From CAZXYF01 sp964644705 (GTDB taxonomy: Bacteria; Planctomycetota; Brocadiia; SM23-32): a DNA stretch of 31,280 nt. Below, in pieces: positions 1 to 7,703 of the stretch. Positions within the stretch are counted from its first letter, which is position 1, and each line of letters opens with the position of its first letter. The stretch lies in contig CAZXYF010000013.1 in NCBI GenBank assembly GCA_964644705.1, positions 1 through 31,280 on the forward strand, written 5' to 3'. The notes beneath the pieces were generated by a model. That model searched no databases. It had not been told where the DNA came from and saw only the letters and a list, made by a program, of their open reading frames with translations. The translations under genes were made by a program, and so were the position numbers.

Positions 1-395
1 GGTCGTCATGCGGTCGCTGTACCCGGCAGGTCGCGCTCAGCGATCACGACCTACTTGCATCCAGCAGGTGTTGCGCTGTACTGCGAATACGCTTTGTCAG
101 GTCGCAGTTAGGGCATCCCGAGAGTACTGGATACCTGTCTTTACCTTCCGTGCATGCTGAACTTCGAAGGGCTGGAGAAAGCAGTTTCAGCGCTGGGGAT
201 GCTTGGAATACGGGCTAACCGACCTGAACTAACTCACTTTCGGTTGCAAAATCGCTTGTGTATTGGTTAGCTATATTCTCAATCCCCAAAAATGGCCTGT
301 ATTCTTACAGCATGGATACCGGGGCACGGATGGGGGGACAGGGGGCAGCGTTCTGGTTGTTTACGAGTTATACTCTGGAAAAGCGTGGTGAAATT
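1..395. other. Gene-free left end, rich in stem-loops
   Basis: I see no convincing coding frame here; the short open frames do not resemble a known protein. Several inverted repeats are visible: GGTCGT (1-6) with ACGACC (46-51), enclosing TCGCTG (14-19) with CAGCGA (38-43); CAGC (62-65) with GCTG (75-78); ACTGCGA (80-86) with TCGCAGT (102-108); and GGG (111-113) with CCC (117-119). Further right, GCTAACC (214-220) pairs with GGTTAGC (264-270). The series could be a structured RNA, the edge of a mobile element, or the leader of the following transporter gene. No clean promoter for that gene could be picked. The real extent of the element is cut off by the window edge. Confidence 0.4.
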
Positions 396-1739
396 ATGTC
401 GTCGGATGTTGATGTGCCGAATGAGACCTCTTCTGCGATCCCCGATGGAGAGTCGGCGGAGGATTCCGATTTCAAAGAGAAGAAGAGTCGTTTGAAATGG
501 TTTTATCTGTTTGCGGGCGCCAATGCCGTGTTCATGCAGTGCACGATCGCCGGAAGCATCTTCCCCCTCTACATGAGCAAAGTGGGATTGGACCCCTCGC
601 GAATTGGTGTTCTGATTGCACTGTTCCCGTTCATGCAGGTGATGTCCCTGATAGCGACACCGGTGGTGGAGCGGATAGGGTTCAAAAAATCCTTCGTTCT
701 GTTCTACGGCAGCCGCAAATTCACGATTATGGCGATGGGGCTTGTTCCGTTCATCGTGCACGGGTGGGGGCTTTCGGTGGGGTTTTACTTTACGGCGGGA
801 TGCATACTTCTGTTCGGTATGCAGCGCTCACTCGGGGAAACCGCGCTCTACCCGTGGAGAAAGGATTTTATCCCCGATCGCATCCGCGGTCATGCCGGGG
901 GCATGAGCAACATGGTCGCAATGCTGGCTGCCGGTATGGGGTTGCTGATTTCCTCTCTTATCATCCAGTACGGTAAGGATGTGGGGCTCGGGGGGACGAG
1001 CCCGTTTCAACTGACGTTTTTGATTTTCGCATCTGTCGGGCTCATAGGTGTGGTTGGCACGGTTGGCCTCCCGGGCGGGGGGAAAGTGTCCAACGAGCAT
1101 AAAGACGCGTTTCTGATCCGCTTATGGCGAGCGTTGCATGATTCCCGCCTGCTGCGTTTTTTGGCCGGAGCGGGGATTATGCAGGGAAGTCTGGCATTGT
1201 TTGCGGGATTTATGCCCCTGTATATGAAGGGGGTGGTGGGTGTTTCCGAAGGAAACATAATCCGTCTGACTATTGCTCAAATGGCGGGCGGTTTTGCGAT
1301 GGGATACGCATCGGGTCGTGCCGCCGATCGATACGGGAGTCGTCCCGTAATGTTCGTGCTTCTGTGCGCCATGTTTCTGATGCCCGTGGGATGGTCGTGT
1401 CTTCCACTGCTGGGCGACTGGGCCCTGTGGGCTGGAGTCACTATATATTTCCTGTTTGGTGGTGCTCTGTTTGGCGCACGGGTGGCGGAGATGCGATTTA
1501 TGTTCAATACGGTGGTCCCGGAGGAGAAGAAAAGTGAATACCTGGCCATTCGGTATGCTCTGGTGGGCGTTATCGCGGGATGCATGCCGCTGGTGGCGGG
1601 ACAGAGTGTGGAAATATTTGATTGGGTGGAGGGAACTTTTCTGGGTGTCCCCCTTTCCCCCTACACTCCGCTTTTCTGCATGTTGATGATCGGGTGGACG
1701 GGGGCGATATTCCTTTTCGGAAGCATCCGGGAATGTTGA
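396..1739 (+). CDS. Major facilitator superfamily (MFS) transporter
   Basis: This is a 447-residue polytopic inner-membrane protein with about twelve hydrophobic segments, the usual size and layout for an MFS permease. A loop in the second half (about residues 303-320) reads GYASGRAADRYGSRPVMF, a good match to MFS motif A (GxxxDRxGRR), expected between TM8 and TM9; a weaker version (VVERIGFKKS) lies between TM2 and TM3. The first 35 residues are acidic and then basic, a cytoplasmic tail. An in-frame start exists at 258, but the 46 extra residues it would add look non-coding and the ATG at 396 gives a normal MFS N-terminus, so I chose 396. The substrate cannot be deduced; a role in sugar, peptide or drug transport is equally possible. 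The next gene starts 81 bp downstream on the same strand but is functionally unrelated. Confidence 0.85.
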   Translation: MSSDVDVPNETSSAIPDGESAEDSDFKEKKSRLKWFYLFAGANAVFMQCTIAGSIFPLYMSKVGLDPSRIGVLIALFPFMQVMSLIATPVVERIGFKKSFVLFYGSRKFTIMAMGLVPFIVHGWGLSVGFYFTAGCILLFGMQRSLGETALYPWRKDFIPDRIRGHAGGMSNMVAMLAAGMGLLISSLIIQYGKDVGLGGTSPFQLTFLIFASVGLIGVVGTVGLPGGGKVSNEHKDAFLIRLWRALHDSRLLRFLAGAGIMQGSLALFAGFMPLYMKGVVGVSEGNIIRLTIAQMAGGFAMGYASGRAADRYGSRPVMFVLLCAMFLMPVGWSCLPLLGDWALWAGVTIYFLFGGALFGARVAEMRFMFNTVVPEEKKSEYLAIRYALVGVIAGCMPLVAGQSVEIFDWVEGTFLGVPLSPYTPLFCMLMIGWTGAIFLFGSIREC

Positions 1740-1820
1740 TTACAACGGTTTGCGCAATACATTTCGGCGGTTTATTCTGCATGTTAGCCTCTCTACACTT
1801 TTTTCACCAGCATACAGAAC

Positions 1821-2813
1821 ATGCCCTCCAACAAAGATTTCAGCCAGGCCTTTGACACCATCTCCACCATGCTGAACTCAGGGGTGCCGATAGACCGGGT
1901 GCTCCAGGTGACGGCTCAACAGGCGGGGTCACGTTCCCTGCAGCGTGCCCTGCAAAAAACCCATGCGATGGTGGAGGGAGGGTCAAACCTGACGGACGCT
2001 CTCGACGCACAGGAATGCTTTCCGCCGCTGGCCATTAATCTTGTGGAGGTTGGCGAGGCCAGCGGGCACACCGATCAAGTATTCCGGGAGCTGAGCCAGT
2101 ATTATGGATCTCAACATCAGATGTGGCGCACTTTCCTTTCGAGTCTGATACTGCCCCTTCTTCAGTACACCGCCGCCATCTTCGTGCTCGCCCTGGCTCA
2201 GTACGTCATCGGGATGTTCTCCGGTGATGGAGGATCCCGCGGAGCTGTATTTACTCTCCTCTGTGGTTACGGGGGCCCCCTCCTCCTCCTCGCCTCCTAT
2301 TTCCTCACAACTCGGGTTCTGCGGGGATCCGCAGTTGTGCATAAATTAATGCTGCATGTGCCGCTGATCAGAAACGTTGTTCAGTCACTCGCCCTGGCCC
2401 GATTCAGTCTCGTCATGCACATGATGCTGGAGTCAGGGATTTCGGTGATGGACGCGGTCCAGAAAGGGCTGGAGGCCACGGGGAACAAGCATTTTCAGGC
2501 TCAATCCCAGAAGATCCAGGAGAAGATTGAAGGCGGGGCGAACCTCACCACCGCGTTTCAGGCGACAGACCTTTTCCCCCGGGAATATGTGGAGGTGGTG
2601 AGCGCAGCGGAAGAGAGTGGCAAGACATCGGATCGTTTTGAATGGCTGGCCCGTGAACATCAGAAGAAAGCCCGTCGCTACCTCTCCGGCCTTATGGCAG
2701 CCCTGAGTTACGCGATTTGGGCAGTCGTGGCAGCATTTATCATCGTTACCATCTTGAGTTTCGCCAGCCGGTATATCCAGAAAATCAACCGCCTGACAGG
2801 GTCCGTTGGATAG
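1821..2813 (+). CDS. Type II secretion / type IV pilus inner-membrane platform protein (GspF/PilC family)
   Basis: The protein has the two T2SSF domains of the family. The first (about residues 8-125) contains LNSGVPIDRVLQVTAQQ and VEVGEASGHTDQVFRELSQYY; the second (about 180-310) contains LESGISVMDAVQKGLEATGN and VSAAEESGKTSDRFEWLAREH. Each is followed by hydrophobic membrane segments (about 110-135, 150-168, 295-315). Family members form the membrane platform that couples a GspE/PilB or PilT motor to pilin assembly. At 330 residues it is shorter than the usual 400, because the N-terminal cytoplasmic extension is missing. No strong Shine-Dalgarno site precedes the ATG. Its stop lies 3 bp from the stop of the convergent TPR gene. 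The likely partner ATPases sit 3.8 kb downstream, on the same strand, beyond that gene. Confidence 0.88.
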   Translation: MPSNKDFSQAFDTISTMLNSGVPIDRVLQVTAQQAGSRSLQRALQKTHAMVEGGSNLTDALDAQECFPPLAINLVEVGEASGHTDQVFRELSQYYGSQHQMWRTFLSSLILPLLQYTAAIFVLALAQYVIGMFSGDGGSRGAVFTLLCGYGGPLLLLASYFLTTRVLRGSAVVHKLMLHVPLIRNVVQSLALARFSLVMHMMLESGISVMDAVQKGLEATGNKHFQAQSQKIQEKIEGGANLTTAFQATDLFPREYVEVVSAAEESGKTSDRFEWLAREHQKKARRYLSGLMAALSYAIWAVVAAFIIVTILSFASRYIQKINRLTGSVG

Positions 2814-2816
2814 ACT

Positions 2817-5800
2817 TTACTGTCCGGTGGCCTCCTCCACATGGGCTCTTTCCAGAAGCTTATCAAGCTGATCCTGTCGATCCGGCCAGTGTTTCTCGGT
2901 CATATCGACAATGACCTTTTTGCTGACTGGTTTGCGGAGCAGGTTCACATTGGCACCCACCAGCTGGTAAGTGAACTGCGCCAGATCGCTCATGTGATCA
3001 TCAAGATGATCCACGAAGAGCTGCTCGACCTTCTCCGCCCATTTCTTATTGCGCAGCCAATCGTCGTTGGACAGCAGGTACCAGGCCATGATCTTGTAAC
3101 CATGCTCCAGGTTATCCGCCCCACCAATCTGCGCATAACAGCGCGCGAGATGATAGGCGCATTTAAACTTGAGCTGCGCCGCCCCGTCCCCCTGCATTTC
3201 GTCCGCCAGGCCTTTTGCATCCCGCCAGTAATCGAGGGCTTCTTCCCACTTTTTCTGCTTTTCCAGCGCCAGGCCGTAATCAGCGCGATAGTTGATATTC
3301 TTGGCCGCGGATTTGCCCTGTTTCTCGCGTTTTTCGTTGATCTGTTTTTCAATATCCAGCAGACGGCCCAAAGTCTGCTCCACCATGCGCCAGTCTTCCA
3401 GTTCCATATAGGCATCTTTCATGCCCGTCAGAGCAGCCAGTTGAGCATCCCGCGGAATCTTGTTCTCGGGGAGGGGGAAACGTTCAAGTCCATCTTCAAG
3501 GACCTTGATTGCCTCTTTGTATTCCTCCATATCAATCAGAGCCATCGCGGTGCCATTGTAGAACTCCAGCGTCTGATCCGGTTCCAGTTTCAACGCTTCC
3601 CGCAGATAATGTCCGCCACGTGATGCCGCCCATTCCGCCCCCTCGGCGCCCTTTTCCTCCAGATCATCCCTTCGCTGCAAATAGGCGTATCCAAGCAAAC
3701 GGGCGGCTCGAGCCGCGATTTGGTTCTTCCCGAATCGTTCGATCAGACCATCCACGAACTTTTCCGCTTTCCGCAGCTGTCCCATCCGACGGTATGATTG
3801 GATCGTGACGAAGAACGCTTCCGGAAGATACTGTTCGCGAAACTCCTCGTCATCCACATCAGCGAAATGTTCCTTTTCAATATCTTTAAGCATCTTCAGA
3901 GCACGTTTGGCCCCTTCTTTTTGATCCCGGCTCTCAGTCCATACCTCATGCACCAGCAATTTACCAAAGGTTATTTTAGTTCGGGCGACCCACCGATTCA
4001 CGACGGGGACCTGCTCAGCGGCCAGCCATTCTTTGTTCTGGTCATACCATTCGATGAAATCCGAGAAGCGGTCCACGGCCCGGCCGAGTACTTTTGATAT
4101 TTTTTTCAGAGGTGGCTTATCTCCGGCTTCCTCGTAGGTTTTCAGAGCCTGCAGATACCGGCAGAGCCCGGCTCTGTATTTGGCTTCATAGTAGTTCGGA
4201 TGCTCCTGTTTGATCTTCGCGTAAATCTCACTGGCATCCTTATACTGTTCGAGCGCACGAGCGACTTCCGCGGACTGGAAAACGGTATCACGGGCACGGG
4301 GATCATCCGGAAACTGCTGACTGAAATCTCGCAGCGCCTCATAGTAACGCCGTCCGTCATAGACCTCGGCTGATTCGGGGAGAGCGCCCTGTTTCACCAT
4401 TTTCTGGGTTTTATCGAAAATTGAGCCAAACAACTGAGTGCCGTAATAACCCGCATCGGGCGCGAATTTGGCCTTCGGATAATCATCGACAATTTTATCG
4501 AAACAGGTGGCCGCCTCGTAGTAATAGGTGTAGTTCCCCTCCGTGTGTTTCGGGTTCGACAGCTTGTAGTAGGAGACGGCTATCTGGTAGTAGGATTCCG
4601 GGATGAGCGAGGCCCCGTAAACGGCAGGATTACCCACTTCGATGGCCTTCTGGAAGGCTTCGATAGCCTGGAAATACTTTTCTTCTTGGAAATACCGCCA
4701 GCCTTCGGCCGTGTATGTGCTTATGTTCTTTTTTACCTCAATTTTTTTGCCCAGCAGTTCTTTGCTCAGGCTGAGCCACTGATCAAAGAGGACTTTGGCA
4801 TTTCGCGACCAATTGCTGTCCGTACGCGCCGAAATTTCGTTGGCCTTGTTGACGGCCCACCGGAACTGGTTCCTCGCCTGGTTCCGACGTTGTTGGGCCA
4901 GCGTTTTCTGCCCCTTCTCGGAGGCTTTTTTCGCCTGCTTGATTAGATATTTTGCGTGGCCTACCTGGGCCTCCCCCTTCTCCAGCCATCCGGCAAACAG
5001 GATATCGATAAGGGCCTGATCCCCCGCCACCTGAGCACGATTATACACCTCATTCACCAGCGCCGACGCTGCAATATCCGCCTTCTCATATTTTGTTGGA
5101 TCCTTCTCGCCCCACGCATTGTAGGTCTGAGCAAGGTTCAGACGGGAGCGCCGGATAATCCATGCCGTTGCGGGGCTCCGTTCCACCTCCAGTGCCTTAT
5201 CCAGAAACTCCACCGATTTTTTGAACGAGCCCAGTTCGCGGTAGCACATGCCCATGTGCCGGGATGCCTTATACCGGACGGCGTATATGCTGTATTCCTC
5301 CTTCACATTCTTGAACGTCTCCAGAGCCGTCTCCAGCATACTTTTCCGCTGTTTCAGTTTCTCTTCATCCTCCGAATCCGCAAACATCCTGGCATAATCC
5401 AGAAGCAGTTGCCCGTATTGCATCTGGACTTTCCCCGTTTTTTTGCGGATTTTGCGCCGGGCGATCTTTTCTTCAATCCCCGCGCCCGCCACATCCGTCT
5501 CCGCGCGCAGTTTCACAAAATATTTGGCCGCTTTTTTAAGCGCGTCTCGTCCAACTTTATACCATTTCAGCGCTCGGGCTCGATACTGCTGACTCTCTTC
5601 CTCATCCGTGGTGCCCCGCATATTGGTCGCAGCATCATCGGCCAACGAAGCGGCCAACTTCCCCTTTTCGAGAAGAAGATCATGCCGCTGCTTGTCCGGC
5701 AGGAACTTGACCTCTCCCTCTGCAACATCCTTATCGAGCTCCGCCGCCTGTTCCAGGAAATTGGTGTATTCCTCAATAGTTTTCGCGTAATAATCCCGTT

Positions 5801-6089
5801 TGGCCTCGAAATCGCGACTTTCCTCCGCCTGTTCCCCCAGCTCCCGATAAGTGCGGGCCAGTATGCGGGTGGCCTTCAGCTGAGCCTCGTCCGTCAGATA
5901 TTCCCGCCCCCGGGTTCGCTGCAGCTGGTCCACCGCCAGAGATCGGAATCCCATCTTGCGCAACCCCCTGGCAAACTCCAGTTCCTCTTCCAAAAGCTCC
6001 GATGTGTCGTCCCTGGACCACACAGGGCCAGCGGAGATGCATACGGCCACAAAGATGAATACAGGCAGTAAAAAACGTCTTTTATTCAT
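2817..6089 (-). CDS. Large secreted tetratricopeptide-repeat (TPR) protein
   Basis: This 1090-residue protein starts with a signal peptide (basic MNKRR, hydrophobic core to about residue 22, likely cleavage near VWS-RDD), so it is probably periplasmic. The rest is highly helical and charged, with many degenerate TPR units spread over the length; clear ones include GMCYRELGSFKKSVEFLDKA, RYFQEEKYFQAIEAFQKAIE and VTIQSYRRMGQLRKAEKFVD. TPR arrays are protein-binding scaffolds; no catalytic domain is seen. A GAGGAG ribosome site precedes the ATG and promoter candidates lie 70-130 bp upstream. It faces the pilT-like operon divergently and converges on the gspF-like gene, so it may act with the pilus/secretion proteins, but this is only positional. 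Large secreted TPR proteins of this kind are frequent in PVC bacteria. Confidence 0.85.
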   Translation of the reverse strand: MNKRRFLLPVFIFVAVCISAGPVWSRDDTSELLEEELEFARGLRKMGFRSLAVDQLQRTRGREYLTDEAQLKATRILARTYRELGEQAEESRDFEAKRDYYAKTIEEYTNFLEQAAELDKDVAEGEVKFLPDKQRHDLLLEKGKLAASLADDAATNMRGTTDEEESQQYRARALKWYKVGRDALKKAAKYFVKLRAETDVAGAGIEEKIARRKIRKKTGKVQMQYGQLLLDYARMFADSEDEEKLKQRKSMLETALETFKNVKEEYSIYAVRYKASRHMGMCYRELGSFKKSVEFLDKALEVERSPATAWIIRRSRLNLAQTYNAWGEKDPTKYEKADIAASALVNEVYNRAQVAGDQALIDILFAGWLEKGEAQVGHAKYLIKQAKKASEKGQKTLAQQRRNQARNQFRWAVNKANEISARTDSNWSRNAKVLFDQWLSLSKELLGKKIEVKKNISTYTAEGWRYFQEEKYFQAIEAFQKAIEVGNPAVYGASLIPESYYQIAVSYYKLSNPKHTEGNYTYYYEAATCFDKIVDDYPKAKFAPDAGYYGTQLFGSIFDKTQKMVKQGALPESAEVYDGRRYYEALRDFSQQFPDDPRARDTVFQSAEVARALEQYKDASEIYAKIKQEHPNYYEAKYRAGLCRYLQALKTYEEAGDKPPLKKISKVLGRAVDRFSDFIEWYDQNKEWLAAEQVPVVNRWVARTKITFGKLLVHEVWTESRDQKEGAKRALKMLKDIEKEHFADVDDEEFREQYLPEAFFVTIQSYRRMGQLRKAEKFVDGLIERFGKNQIAARAARLLGYAYLQRRDDLEEKGAEGAEWAASRGGHYLREALKLEPDQTLEFYNGTAMALIDMEEYKEAIKVLEDGLERFPLPENKIPRDAQLAALTGMKDAYMELEDWRMVEQTLGRLLDIEKQINEKREKQGKSAAKNINYRADYGLALEKQKKWEEALDYWRDAKGLADEMQGDGAAQLKFKCAYHLARCYAQIGGADNLEHGYKIMAWYLLSNDDWLRNKKWAEKVEQLFVDHLDDHMSDLAQFTYQLVGANVNLLRKPVSKKVIVDMTEKHWPDRQDQLDKLLERAHVEEATGQ

Positions 6090-6156
6090 TCAGGCGCTCC
6101 TCAGACCAGGGCAGTCTAATCATCTAACGACCAGCGTATCGTCCAACCTTACTTAT

Positions 6157-6220
6157 AGCATATCACATAAACTCAACTCAGGGCAAAAGTTCATTATAAT
6201 TGGCCAGCGCACTCGTGCAA
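6157..6220 (-). promoter_or_regulatory. Two candidate sigma-70 promoters for the TPR gene
   Basis: Read on the minus strand, TTGCAC (6215-6220) and a perfect TATAAT (6193-6198) are separated by 16 bp. Nearer the gene, TTGCCC (6181-6186) and TATGCT (6157-6162) are separated by 18 bp. Either would give a 5' leader of about 60-100 nt ending in the GAGGAG ribosome site just before the ATG. The first has the better -10 box; the -35 boxes are weak. Promoter calls in this phylum are uncertain. Confidence 0.4.
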
Positions 6221-6435
6221 GGAACCTGAAGCGGTCACGCGCCAGGCCCCAGACGTCGTTTCACTTGGTTGCGCTAGGCGAAGCCCCGCGTCTGCGGCAG
6301 CGAAAAGGAGCATCTGCCACATCCTGCTCATACGCATGCGCACGCGTTCAGGGGACAGCCTGTGGGAGGTGGACAGTAGTCCAGGCTCAGAACTGTCCGA
6401 AAAACCGTTAAGCAATACATTTCTGAAGGTTCTGC

Positions 6436-6457
6436 CCGGGCATTTCACGAGTCGTCA
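6436..6457 (-). repeat. Copy A of a dispersed intergenic repeat
   Basis: Read on the minus strand this contains TGACGACTCGTGAAATG followed by two variable bases and CGG. The 17-bp core is identical to 16667-16683 on the plus strand, and 20 of 22 positions match overall. The core contains the near-palindrome ACGACTCGT. A CTCACAG box lies 9 bp upstream (6467-6473). It sits 34 bp from the -35 box of the pilT-like operon promoter. Confidence 0.45.
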
Positions 6458-6490
6458 ATGCGTAAGCTGTGAGATCGGACAGAGGCGTCC

Positions 6491-6519
6491 TTGACACTCG
6501 GGGGCCCCAAAATTAGAAT
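6491..6519 (+). promoter_or_regulatory. Near-consensus sigma-70 promoter for the pilT-like operon
   Basis: A perfect -35 box TTGACA (6491-6496) is followed after exactly 17 bp by TAGAAT (6514-6519), five of six matches to the -10 consensus. The spacer holds the self-complementary GGGGCCCC. The predicted start near 6526 leaves a leader of about 45 nt before the ATG at 6571. This is the best-looking promoter in the window. The downstream ribosome site is poor, so translation rather than transcription may limit expression. Confidence 0.65.
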
Positions 6520-6570
6520 CAGCATGGGAATGGGGCATTCTTTTTATTATGGACCATACGGTGCCAGACA

Positions 6571-7680
6571 ATGCGTGAAACGCCCGACAACGAACCGCGT
6601 ATCAACAAGCTGTTCTCTCTGATGCCGAAGGTGGATGCCAGCGATCTGCATTTGAAAGCTGGCCTTCCCCCCATGTTCCGCATTGACGGGGAACTTCGAC
6701 GGGCCCGGAAAAATCCGCTCTCGGCGGACGGCCCCGAACTCAGCGCCGATCAACTGGAAGACATCGTCGAGGAATGGATCGGCGAGGAGGCTCTGAAGGA
6801 ACTCAAGAGGGAGGGCAGCAAGGATATCGGACATGAATGGGAGGGCGGGCGAGTGCGGGTGGCCATTTTCCTGCAGCGTGGTCGTATTTCGCTGGTGGCT
6901 CGTCTGATAAATGAATCCGTGCCAACGCTTGACGAGCTTCACCTGCCGGGCGTGCTGAAACAAGTCACCGATCTTTCGGAGGGGCTGTGCCTGGTTTGCG
7001 GCGTGACGGGATCGGGCAAATCCACTACCCTCGCCTGCCTGCTGGAACGAATTAATGAAGCCTCGGCCCGCCACATTATCACCTTCGAAGACCCCATTGA
7101 GTTCATCTATGATGATAAGCGGAGCGTGATCAACCAGCGCGAATATGGACTGGACTTTCATCACTGGCCGGACGCCATTCGCACGGGCGTGCGCAGCGAT
7201 CCCGATGTCATGTTGATCGGAGAGATGCGGGACGAGGAGACCTTTCAGTTGGGGCTGACGGCCGCTGAGACGGGCCATCTGGTGTTCGGAACGATGCACA
7301 CCGCCGGCGCCCAGGAAACGGTTGGACGCATTCTGGACCTTTTCCCCCCGGAACGTCACACACTCATCCGACAAATGCTGGCATTCAACCTCCAGGCCAT
7401 CGTCTCCCAGCGTCTGGTCCCTTCATTTCGTGATGAGGTGGGGCGAGTTCCCGCCGTGGAACTGATGTGGAAGACCCCCTCCATCAGTAAGGCAATTGAG
7501 GAGGGAGAGGACCACAAGATTGGAGATCTAATCCAGGCGGGGGCCGAGGAGGACATGCAAACATGGACCTCCTCCCTCGTGCAGTTGGTCAACAACGAAC
7601 TGGTGGCCAAAGATGTAGCACTGGAACATGCCCCCAACAAAGATGCGTTGAAAATGGCTTTGAAAGGAATTAGCTTCTGA
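6571..7680 (+). CDS. pilT: PilT-type type IV pilus retraction ATPase
   Basis: This 369-residue protein is a full-length member of the GspE/PilT secretion ATPase superfamily, closest by motifs to PilT. The N-terminal PAS-like domain (about 10-115) begins with the typical SDLHLKAGLPPMFRIDG. The core has Walker A GVTGSGKST (144-152), Asp box TFEDPIEF (171-178), Walker B and following arginine PDVMLIGEMRD (211-221), and His box GHLVFGTMHT (235-244), all intact. PilT hexamers hydrolyse ATP at the cytoplasmic base of the pilus to pull pilins back, giving twitching motility and DNA uptake. The start ATG is 45 nt after the predicted transcription start. The next gene, a degenerate relative, starts 23 bp downstream and is probably co-transcribed. 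No pilin, secretin or intact PilB is in the window, so the extension machinery must lie elsewhere. Confidence 0.9.
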   Translation: MRETPDNEPRINKLFSLMPKVDASDLHLKAGLPPMFRIDGELRRARKNPLSADGPELSADQLEDIVEEWIGEEALKELKREGSKDIGHEWEGGRVRVAIFLQRGRISLVARLINESVPTLDELHLPGVLKQVTDLSEGLCLVCGVTGSGKSTTLACLLERINEASARHIITFEDPIEFIYDDKRSVINQREYGLDFHHWPDAIRTGVRSDPDVMLIGEMRDEETFQLGLTAAETGHLVFGTMHTAGAQETVGRILDLFPPERHTLIRQMLAFNLQAIVSQRLVPSFRDEVGRVPAVELMWKTPSISKAIEEGEDHKIGDLIQAGAEEDMQTWTSSLVQLVNNELVAKDVALEHAPNKDALKMALKGISF

Positions 7681-7703
7681 ACTCATATTCTGACAGGTAC
7701 GCG

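Larger units (their letters stand above)
6090..6570. other. Divergent intergenic region between the TPR gene and the pilT-like operon
   Basis: The 481 bp hold no supported gene. On the minus strand, near the TPR gene, are two promoter candidates; on the plus strand a near-consensus promoter precedes the pilT-like gene; between them is one copy of a 17-bp sequence also found at 16667 (each listed separately). CAGACG near 6250 and CGTCTG near 6290 form an inverted repeat. Short open frames on both strands across 6194-6448 have low-complexity Arg/Ser/Ala-rich translations and no family resemblance. Confidence 0.5.

Noticed and set aside
214..270. Possible integron attC site from the GCTAACC/GGTTAGC arms
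   Set aside because: The arms have the right general look and spacing but deviate from the RYYYAAC/GTTRRRY consensus, the inner L boxes are not complementary, and there is no cassette array or integrase.
4956..6071. 371-codon plus-strand open frame opposite the TPR gene
   Set aside because: It lies inside the TPR reading frame with its clear signal peptide and repeats; the opposite translation is an antisense shadow.
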